From assembly GCA_902465775.1 (NCBI GenBank), contig CABQOJ010000065.1, positions 1 through 6,883 on the forward strand: a DNA stretch of 6,883 bases, written 5' to 3'. The position numbers and the translations under genes were made by a program. Shown here one piece after another: positions 1-5,515 of this stretch (the first letter of the stretch is position 1; the number at the start of each line of letters is the position of its first letter). Origin of the DNA: an uncultured Porphyromonas sp. Its GTDB lineage: Bacteria > Bacteroidota > Bacteroidia > Bacteroidales > Porphyromonadaceae. The notes under the pieces are model-generated. The model saw only the letters and a list, made by a program, of their open reading frames with translations. It had not been told where the DNA came from and ran no database searches.

Positions 1-396
1 ATGGGTCACATTGTGACGGCTCGTCTGATAGACCACAAGAGCGGTCTGGAGCACGACCTGACGGGTGGTAAGAGTTGCCAGATCAAGCTCTTCCCCGATG
101 ATGCCGAGGGTCGTCTCGAGCTACGCGTGGACGGTGACTTTACGTCGGTCGCTCCGATGGCTGAGCCTACAGATGAGCTACAGGCGCAGTACAGCGAGGG
201 TATGCTGACCGTCCGCACGACAGCGGATATGTCGTCCCTACGTCTCGTACAGGGTGACGGTATCACGGTCTACACGCAGTCGCTACCTGGGCTGACGGAG
301 TACAGCGAGCGTATCCTCCTCTCGTCAGGCAGCTACGTCGTTGAGGCTGTCGGCACGGACGGTGTCGCACGCCGTGCGATGCTCGTCGTGAGATAG
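1..396 (+). CDS. C-terminal part of a T9SS cargo protein (type A sorting domain), 5' end probably outside the window
   Basis: The 131 visible residues have no signal peptide, although a secreted protein needs one, and the window opens exactly on an ATG, so this is probably an in-frame internal Met of a longer gene. Residues about 5-45 (LIDHKSGLEHDLTGG, then GRLELRV) resemble the segment that often precedes the sorting tail in Bacteroidota surface proteins. Residues about 66-131 fit a T9SS type A C-terminal domain: a strand reading GMLTVRTT, a middle strand ending ITVYTQSLPG, the SSGSYVVEA turn, and a final basic strand ending MLVVR. In this family the tail directs the protein through the outer membrane and is then removed, often with attachment to surface A-LPS. 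The function of the passenger is not visible. The gene ends in TAG and is followed by a strong hairpin at 427-472. A small standalone protein is the alternative, but less likely. Confidence 0.72.
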   Translation: MGHIVTARLIDHKSGLEHDLTGGKSCQIKLFPDDAEGRLELRVDGDFTSVAPMAEPTDELQAQYSEGMLTVRTTADMSSLRLVQGDGITVYTQSLPGLTEYSERILLSSGSYVVEAVGTDGVARRAMLVVR

Positions 397-401
397 AGGT
401 T

Positions 402-426
402 TTAGAAGTTAGAGATTAGAAGTTAG
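402..426. repeat. Short direct repeat TTAGAAGTTAG (two copies)
   Basis: The 11-mer TTAGAAGTTAG occurs at 402-412 and again at 416-426, separated by AGA, just after the stop codon of the upstream gene. Its AT-rich make-up differs from the surrounding genes. No function can be assigned. It may be part of the intergenic repeat block that follows. Confidence 0.6.
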
Positions 427-472
427 TAGCTAGAGGCACTGGTACTCGTGGTAGTACTGGTGCCTCTAGTTG
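427..472 (+). terminator. Strong intergenic hairpin, putative terminator of the upstream gene
   Basis: Arms 430-446 and 453-469 pair over 17 positions. Fifteen are Watson-Crick pairs and two are adjacent G-U wobbles, closing a 6-nt loop (CGTGGT). The stem extends weakly to 427-472. It lies 30 bp after the TAG stop of the T9SS protein and before any downstream promoter, which fits transcript termination or 3'-end protection. There is no real U-tract after it (TGTATCTAGT), so it is not a classic intrinsic terminator. Confidence 0.5.
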
Positions 473-484
473 TATCTAGTGGGG

Positions 485-529
485 ATCGGAGCAATCAGAG
501 CAATCGGAGCAATCGGAGCAATCGAGACG
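485..529. repeat. Tandem 9-bp repeat array A (ATCGGAGCA, about 5 units)
   Basis: Units start at 485, 494, 503, 512 and 521. Three are exact ATCGGAGCA, the second has one change (ATCAGAGCA), and the last is degenerate and runs into the inverted repeat at 524. The array is introduced by GTGGGGAT at 479-486, the same octamer that introduces array B at 805-812. The shared TCGGAG core shows that the two arrays are related. Confidence 0.85.
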
Positions 530-674
530 AGTAACGGCTGTAGGGACGCTCGGGACGTGTAACCTTTGTAGGGACGCACGATCTGTGCGTCCGTTGTGTC
601 AAAGGTTACAGCGAACGTTGGTTTTAACGGGGACGGACGCACGACCGTGCGTCCCTACAGCCGTTACCCGTCTC
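524..674. repeat. Nested inverted repeat, 151 bp (REP/MITE-like intergenic element)
   Basis: The outer arms 524-548 and 650-674 are reverse complements at 24 of 25 positions, with a perfect 18-bp core (GTAACGGCTGTAGGGACG at 531-548). Inside is an 11-bp pair, TGTAACCTTTG at 558-568 with CAAAGGTTACA at 600-610. There are also two hairpins with GGACGCAC-type stems, at 572-592 and 635-654. The left arm module GTAAC-NNN-TGTAGGGACG is repeated directly at 531 and 559. No reading frame in it looks genuine. It could be a non-autonomous mobile element, an REP-type palindrome, or a structured RNA. No target-site duplication was recognised at its edges. Confidence 0.8.
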
Positions 675-778
675 CCGAGGAAATCGGGAATCTCCACGGA
701 GAAAACGAAATTTCCTCACGGAGGGGAGAAATAAAAGTTCGGAAGAATGAAATGAAACTTCGGAAGAATCAAATCATA
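671..778. repeat. Dispersed intergenic repeat, copy 1 (pairs with 6776-6883)
   Basis: This 108-bp stretch aligns without gaps to 6776-6883, with about 92 of 108 positions identical by hand count. The core 728-768 is identical over 41 bp. The + strand is strongly A/G-rich. It follows directly on the nested inverted repeat, overlapping the last bases of its right arm. At the end of the window only a short degenerate version of that arm precedes copy 2. No gene is supported here. Confidence 0.85.
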
Positions 779-796
779 AGTCGGAAGAATTTTTTT
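738..796. repeat. 21-bp periodic subrepeats (TTCGGAAGAAT) ending in a T7 run
   Basis: TTCGGAAGAAT occurs at 738-748 and 759-769, and as GTCGGAAGAAT at 780-790, so the units are spaced exactly 21 bp apart. The linker is a variant of GAAATGAAAC. The last unit runs into seven T residues at 790-796. Two of the three units lie inside the dispersed repeat. The 21-bp spacing is two helical turns, so a protein could meet the units on one face of the DNA; that is inference only. Confidence 0.75.
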
Positions 797-813
797 GTCC
801 CTCGGTGGGGATG

Positions 814-939
814 ATCGGAGTGATCGGAGGTGTCGGAGTGATCGGAGGTATCGGAGTGATCGGAGGTATCGGAGTGATCGGAGGTGTCGGAGTGATCGGA
901 GTGATCGGAGAAGTCGGAGTGATCGGAGCTATCGGACAC
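814..939. repeat. Tandem 9-bp repeat array B (14 units of RTCGGAGNN)
   Basis: Fourteen consecutive 9-bp units run from 814 to 939. ATCGGAGTG and ATCGGAGGT alternate through much of the array, giving an 18-bp higher-order period. Variant units begin GTCGG (832, 886, 913), and the last (931) is degenerate. Because 9 is a multiple of 3, the array stays open in several frames on both strands and yields artificial Gly-Val-Ile or Ser-Asp-His peptides. It ends about 40 bp before the proposed promoter of the lptD operon. A variable-number locus is plausible, but length variation cannot be seen in one sequence. Confidence 0.9.
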
Positions 940-979
940 GTGACGGGTCCGGGACGTGTCGTGGCACGCCACTATTTAG

Positions 980-987
980 TACCTTTG
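980..987 (+). promoter_or_regulatory. Probable Bacteroidota -7 promoter element of the lptD operon
   Basis: TACCTTTG matches the Bacteroidota primary sigma -7 consensus TAnnTTTG exactly and lies 47 bp before the lptD start, which suits a 5' leader of about 40 nt. No good TTTG-type -33 element is seen about 20 bp upstream, as is common for this phylum. Array B ends about 40 bp upstream of the element. Confidence 0.5.
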
Positions 988-1034
988 CCTGCGGTTGATG
1001 TATCATCATAAGCTTGGTCGCGTTATTATAGCAC

Positions 1035-3983
1035 ATGTCTAGCTCTGTCATAGCTCCTCGCTCGCTCGTGCGACTGCTCCTACTGCTTGTCATAGGGGTG
1101 GCGGTCGTGTCGTGTGCGACACAGGTACGACGCACGGAGCCGCCTGCCGCTACGCCGTCACAGACGGAGTCACCAGATACGATCGTGGCGGATCTGTCGG
1201 CAGATACGACTCGCTTGCTGGACACGCTGGCGACACCTCAGGACTCGCTGGCAGCTGTCAGCGACAGCCTCGCCACAAAGGCAGATACGACGTTGGCGTC
1301 CACAGCGACCGATACATTGGCAAAGGATGCCGAGGTGCCTATCGCTGAGCCTGACTCGGTGGAGCTCTTCAAGCTGGAGGCGCCTGTGACCTTCTCGGCT
1401 GAGGACTCGATCGTCATGACGGGGAGCAATGTGATGTACTTCTTCGGCCCGAGCGAGGTTAAGTACCAACGGATGAGCATCGAGGCGAACTATCTCAAGA
1501 TCGTCTCTGACAGTTCGGAGGTCTATGCGCAGTATGTGCTAGATAGTCTAGGGCAGCCGACGGCTAAGCCAAAGTTTGCCGATGGGGATCAGAAGTTCGA
1601 GAGTACGACAATGAAGTACAACTTCAAGACGGGTCAAGGCTTCATCACGGACGTGACGACTCAGCAGGGCGAGGGCTATCTGACGGCTACGCAGACGAAG
1701 CGTCTCAAGGACAATACGATGTTTCTCAAGGATGGTCGCTATACGACTTGTGACCTGCATGATCATCCGCACTTTTACATTAACCTGACGCGTGCTAAGG
1801 CTAAGCCTGAGGACAAGATCGTCACGGGGCCTGTCTATCTGGTGATGGCTGACGTGCCGCTCTACTTCATCGGCTTGCCGTTTGCCTTCTTCCCCTTCAA
1901 TGAGAAGCAGACTTCGGGCATCATCATGCCGAGCTACGGTATAGACCAGACGCGAGGGCTTTACCTGACGCATGGTGGCCTTTATCTTAACCTGAACGAC
2001 TACTGGGACTTGACACTCACGGGCGATGTCTATACGAATGGCTCCTGGGCGCTCAATGCGGCGTCCAACTATCGGAAGCGCTATAAGTACAATGGTAGCG
2101 TGCAGGCGGGTTACATATCGACGGTGCAGGGTGACAAAGACATCCCCTCGACTTACAGCCGTTCGCAAGATATATCTCTCCGATGGACCCACTCGCAAGA
2201 CCCCAAGGCGGATCCGCTACGTAACTTCTCGGCATCGGTCAACTTCTCGACGAGTAGCTACAATCACAACGCTACGCAGGCGGTCTACAACCACCAGCGC
2301 CGAGCCGAAAATACTAAGGGCTCTAGCATCAGTTACCGTCGTAGCTTTGCGGGTATACCGCTCTCGCTGACGGGAGCTTTTAACATAGATCAGCGCTCGC
2401 GTGACTCGACGATCAGTGTGACCCTGCCGAACCTCTCGCTCTCGCTCTCGACGATCTACCCCTTCAAGCGAAAGAATCGTGTGGGCAAGGAGCGCTGGTA
2501 TGAGAAGATCTCACTGAGCTACAACGGCTCGCTACGTAACAGTATCACGACCAAGGAAAATCTGCTCCTCAAGAGCAATTTAGTCAAGGATTGGCGCAAT
2601 GGTATGCAGCACTCGATACCTATCTCGGCTTCCTTTGACCTCTTTAACTATATCAAAATCTCTCCTTCGATCAACTATACGGCCTACTGGTACACCTCTC
2701 GCGTGGAGAAGCGGTGGGATGAGGCGCAGCAGCGGATCGTCGATGCGGACACGACTTATGGCTTCTATCATCTGAACAACTTTAGTGCGGCGCTCTCGAT
2801 GAGTACGACGCTCTACGGCTTTTACAAGCCTTGGCGCAAGCTCTTTGGAGATCGTGTGCAGATGATCCGCCACCGCGTGTCGCCCTCGATCTCGCTCTCG
2901 TATGCGCCAGACTTTGGCGATCCCTTCTGGGGCTATTACCGTGAGGTGGACTATGTCGATACGCTGGGACAGGCTCACAACTTTGTCTACACCCCTTACG
3001 AGCGCGGTATATTCGGCTATCCCGGACGGGGCAAGATGGGGGCGATCAACTTCTCCTTTGACAATAATGTGGAGATGAAGCTACGCATGCCGAGTGACTC
3101 GACCGATGTGGAGGAGCAGTTTAAGAAGATCTCGCTCATTGATCAGTTTGGGCTCAGCTTCTCGTACAATATGGCTGCCGACTCTTTCCGCTGGAGTAAC
3201 ATCAATACGAACATAGCGCTGAGGCTTACGAAGACTTTCGTGTTGCGCCTCTCCGCCTCGTTCGATCCGTACGAATGGGACTACTACACGGACCCGCAGG
3301 GCAACGTGAGACCCTTCCGTGTGGACAAGCTGAGGATACTCAATGGTCACGGCATTGGCGCCTTCCTCGGTACGGGGACGAGCTTTAACTATACCTTTAC
3401 CCCGCAGACCTTCGAGAAGATCGGTAAGTGGGTCGGTGGGCTCTTCAACAAGAAGAAGGACGCTACGGACGACTCAGGGACGGGCTCGTCAGATGACTCG
3501 CAGGGGAAAGGTGGACGAGCTGTCGATAAGATAGACTTCGATGGACCCGACAGTGGAGGTCGCAGTAGCTACAACCAGGATGACAGCTGGGACAGTGACG
3601 GCTACTTGAAGTTTAGCGTGCCGTGGAGCTTCTCCTTCAACTATAGTGTCAACATCGCACAGGATAGGCAGAAGTTCAACACAGAGCGACGAGAGTTTGA
3701 GTATATGTTTACTCAAAACCTCTCTTTCCGAGGACAGCTACAGCCTACGCCGAACTGGAACTTCTCCTTTGATGCGAACTATAACTTCGACTTGAAGAAG
3801 CTGACGGGTATGACCATCAACATAACCCGCGACTTGCACTGCTGGTCTCTCACGGCTAGTGTCATCCCGCTCGGTGCTTACAAGTCGTACAACCTCGTGA
3901 TCGGGGTAAACGCCTCCCTCCTTCGTGACCTTAAGTGGGAGCAGCACAGCCTGCCGACCTACGGTGGCAGTGGCTGGTACTAA
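1035..3983 (+). CDS. lptD: LptD-family (OstA-like) LPS export outer-membrane protein
   Basis: The 982-residue product is recognised as the Bacteroidota LptD type, which forms the outer-membrane translocon that inserts LPS. The N-terminus has a hydrophobic stretch (residues 11-26) ending in VVSC, a lipobox-like site at Cys27. A Thr/Ser/Asp/Pro-rich linker follows to about 115. An OstA/LptA-like beta domain covers about 116-260, with GRYTTCDLHDHPHFYI near 234-249. The barrel entry FAFFPF...SGIIMPSYG is at 283-302. The rest, to the C-terminus, alternates aromatic and polar residues like barrel strands. A hydrophilic Asp/Ser/Gly-rich insert lies at about 805-855. The conserved-looking end includes RDLHCW (Cys936) and LRDLKWEQH. 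Apart from Cys27 there are only two cysteines, 239 and 936. ATG 1035 is chosen because it gives the signal sequence directly; no clear Shine-Dalgarno is present. It is the first gene of a likely four-gene operon, and its length is normal for the phylum. Confidence 0.9.
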   Translation: MSSSVIAPRSLVRLLLLLVIGVAVVSCATQVRRTEPPAATPSQTESPDTIVADLSADTTRLLDTLATPQDSLAAVSDSLATKADTTLASTATDTLAKDAEVPIAEPDSVELFKLEAPVTFSAEDSIVMTGSNVMYFFGPSEVKYQRMSIEANYLKIVSDSSEVYAQYVLDSLGQPTAKPKFADGDQKFESTTMKYNFKTGQGFITDVTTQQGEGYLTATQTKRLKDNTMFLKDGRYTTCDLHDHPHFYINLTRAKAKPEDKIVTGPVYLVMADVPLYFIGLPFAFFPFNEKQTSGIIMPSYGIDQTRGLYLTHGGLYLNLNDYWDLTLTGDVYTNGSWALNAASNYRKRYKYNGSVQAGYISTVQGDKDIPSTYSRSQDISLRWTHSQDPKADPLRNFSASVNFSTSSYNHNATQAVYNHQRRAENTKGSSISYRRSFAGIPLSLTGAFNIDQRSRDSTISVTLPNLSLSLSTIYPFKRKNRVGKERWYEKISLSYNGSLRNSITTKENLLLKSNLVKDWRNGMQHSIPISASFDLFNYIKISPSINYTAYWYTSRVEKRWDEAQQRIVDADTTYGFYHLNNFSAALSMSTTLYGFYKPWRKLFGDRVQMIRHRVSPSISLSYAPDFGDPFWGYYREVDYVDTLGQAHNFVYTPYERGIFGYPGRGKMGAINFSFDNNVEMKLRMPSDSTDVEEQFKKISLIDQFGLSFSYNMAADSFRWSNINTNIALRLTKTFVLRLSASFDPYEWDYYTDPQGNVRPFRVDKLRILNGHGIGAFLGTGTSFNYTFTPQTFEKIGKWVGGLFNKKKDATDDSGTGSSDDSQGKGGRAVDKIDFDGPDSGGRSSYNQDDSWDSDGYLKFSVPWSFSFNYSVNIAQDRQKFNTERREFEYMFTQNLSFRGQLQPTPNWNFSFDANYNFDLKKLTGMTINITRDLHCWSLTASVIPLGAYKSYNLVIGVNASLLRDLKWEQHSLPTYGGSGWY

Positions 3984-4018
3984 CTACCTACACAACGCAA
4001 CGATTAGACGATAACGCT

Positions 4019-4738
4019 ATGCACTCATTTGACACATCCCGCCGACTACAGATCCCGCCTGTGACGCTCAACCTGCTCATCATCAATGTGCTCTGCTATC
4101 TAGCTCAGCAGGTCCTGCCCCGTGTGGGCATTGACCTGACGGGACTCCTCGGGCTGCACTACGTGACGGCTCAGGACTTTCACATCTGGCAGCCGGTGAC
4201 CTATATGTTTCTCCATGGAAGCTTCACGCATCTCTTCTTCAACATGTTTGCGCTCTTTATGTTTGGCGTGGTGATTGAGCGGACGTGGGGTGCTAAGCGT
4301 TACCTACTCTTTTACCTAGTCTGTGGACTGACAGCTGCGCTCTCGCAGGAGCTCGTCTGGGGCTTGACGACTGTCCGAGAGGTGGCGGGATACGAGGTGG
4401 TCGCCTTCCCCGATGGCTCGCGCATGGCTACAGCGCTCTTCGTCAATCAACTTCTGACGATCGGCGCTTCGGGGGCTGTCTTTGGACTCCTGCTCGCCTT
4501 CGGCTGGCTCTACCCGAATGCGGCGATCTACCTCTTCTTCATCCCCATACCGATCAAGGCTAAGTACTTTGTGATCGGCTACGGAGTGATCGAACTCTTC
4601 CTCGGGGTGGCCAATGTAGAGAGTAGTGTGGCGCACTTCGCCCATCTGGGCGGTATGCTAGGCGGTCTGCTCCTCATACTGCTATGGCGTAAGCAAGGTA
4701 AACTGTACAATGCGTTTGGCGAAGCGTATAGATCCTGA
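4019..4738 (+). CDS. Rhomboid family intramembrane serine protease (first of a pair)
   Basis: This polytopic membrane protein of 239 residues is predicted to cleave substrates within the membrane. Catalytic features are complete. HGSFTHLFFNM supplies His66, His71 and Asn75, matching the oxyanion-side residues of GlpG-type rhomboids. IGASGAVFG supplies the Ser151 nucleophile, and AHLGGMLGG the His209 base. ERTWG follows the second hydrophobic segment. A longer loop (about 110-145) precedes the serine helix. An ATG at 3935 would add 28 residues read out of frame over the end of lptD, with no family resemblance. ATG 4019 gives a normal rhomboid N-terminus 35 bp after lptD, so it is preferred. 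The 3' end overlaps the next rhomboid by 29 bp. Substrate unknown. Confidence 0.9.
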   Translation: MHSFDTSRRLQIPPVTLNLLIINVLCYLAQQVLPRVGIDLTGLLGLHYVTAQDFHIWQPVTYMFLHGSFTHLFFNMFALFMFGVVIERTWGAKRYLLFYLVCGLTAALSQELVWGLTTVREVAGYEVVAFPDGSRMATALFVNQLLTIGASGAVFGLLLAFGWLYPNAAIYLFFIPIPIKAKYFVIGYGVIELFLGVANVESSVAHFAHLGGMLGGLLLILLWRKQGKLYNAFGEAYRS

Positions 4739-5513
4739 TCGGCGACTGCTCTGGGGCATCACGCTCCTGCTGGTAGCTCTCTGGCTGGTGGACTTCATCG
4801 TTCGTCAGCTACCCTCGCCACTGCCCACTCGATGGACGCGTGGTGTGGTGGATCAGCTCTATCTCTCCTGCTCGCTGGAAGCCCTGTGGCGTAGACCCTG
4901 GACGATCATCACCTACACGCTCCTGCACAATAGTGGCTTGCACCTCTTGCTCAACCTGCTCCTGCTGTGGCTCTTTGGCGAAATGCTGCTTCGCCACAGC
5001 GGATGGCGACAGTTCGTCTGGAGCTATCTCGGGGGAGCGGTCGTAGGTGGGATAGCCTTCGTGCTCTGCACCTCGCTGCTACGTGCTGGCGGAGTGGTCC
5101 TGCTGGGACTACCCCTCGTGGGTGCCTCCGCCTCGGTCATCGCCCTCGTAGGCTATATGGTGGGGGCGGCTCCTCGTGCAGAGATGCCTTTACCTTTGAT
5201 CGGATCGCTCCGTGTATGGCAGGTGGGACTATTCGTCTTTCTCCTCCTACTGCTCGCCTATGGTGGGTACAATGTGGGCGGACTGATCGCTCACCTAGCT
5301 GGGGTGTTGTGGGGCTGTGGCTTGGGGCTGTACCGCCGTCGGCGACAGCGCTCGGCACGACAGCAGGCGACGCTACAAAATGCCCAGACGGCACGCTACC
5401 AGCAGCTCCTAGATAAGGTGCAGCAGTCGGGCTACCAGAGCCTATCCGATGAGGAGCGCGAGCAGCTCATCGAGCACAATAATCAGTGGCTCGACAAGTC
5501 GGGTCACAACTAG
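4710..5513 (+). CDS. Rhomboid family intramembrane serine protease (second of a pair), with C-terminal DUF6576-like tail
   Basis: This 267-residue membrane protein starts inside the previous rhomboid gene in another frame (29-bp overlap), which suggests translational coupling. LLHNSGLHLLLN gives His73, His78 and Asn82; VGASASVIALVG gives Ser140; IAHLAGVLWG gives His195, so a catalytic dyad is present. The serine motif is GASA rather than the GASG of its neighbour. After the last membrane segment a basic stretch (RRRRQR, about 209-214) leads to a soluble tail, RYQQLLDKVQQSGYQSLSDEE at about 229-249. This resembles the short domain (DUF6576, from memory) seen at the end of many Bacteroidota rhomboids. 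The basic stretch places the tail in the cytoplasm. The two rhomboids are too different to be a recent duplication. No other early Met competes for the start. Confidence 0.88.
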   Translation: MRLAKRIDPDRRLLWGITLLLVALWLVDFIVRQLPSPLPTRWTRGVVDQLYLSCSLEALWRRPWTIITYTLLHNSGLHLLLNLLLLWLFGEMLLRHSGWRQFVWSYLGGAVVGGIAFVLCTSLLRAGGVVLLGLPLVGASASVIALVGYMVGAAPRAEMPLPLIGSLRVWQVGLFVFLLLLLAYGGYNVGGLIAHLAGVLWGCGLGLYRRRRQRSARQQATLQNAQTARYQQLLDKVQQSGYQSLSDEEREQLIEHNNQWLDKSGHN

Positions 5514-5515
5514 TC

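Noticed and set aside
561..568. AACCTTTG as a second promoter -7 element
   Set aside because: The TA-to-TTTG spacing is 3 nt, not 2, and it is one arm of the inverted repeat, so the match is more likely incidental.
596..814. 72-residue plus-strand reading frame
   Set aside because: It runs through the inverted repeat arm and the A/G-rich dispersed repeat; its Lys/Arg-rich C-terminus is just translated repeat. Copy 2 of the repeat does not conserve it convincingly.
485..939. Possible CRISPR array
   Set aside because: The repeats are 9 bp, directly adjacent, with no unique spacers of uniform length and no cas genes nearby.
769..972. Minus-strand reading frame rich in Ser-Asp-His repeats
   Set aside because: It is produced wholly by the 9-bp array staying open in multiple frames. 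It has no start context and no non-repeat domain.
795..1011. Two plus-strand frames (Gly-Val-Ile and Arg-Ser-Asp rich) across array B
   Set aside because: Same cause: a 9-bp period cannot introduce stops in these frames. The frames end in the promoter region of lptD.
1548..2198. 216-residue minus-strand reading frame inside lptD
   Set aside because: It lies opposite a convincing, well-conserved coding region, with Arg/Val-rich composition typical of antisense shadows and no recognisable motif.
3935..4018. Upstream ATG extension of the first rhomboid
   Set aside because: The extra 28 residues overlap the lptD end in another frame and show no rhomboid features, while ATG 4019 gives a normal N-terminus.
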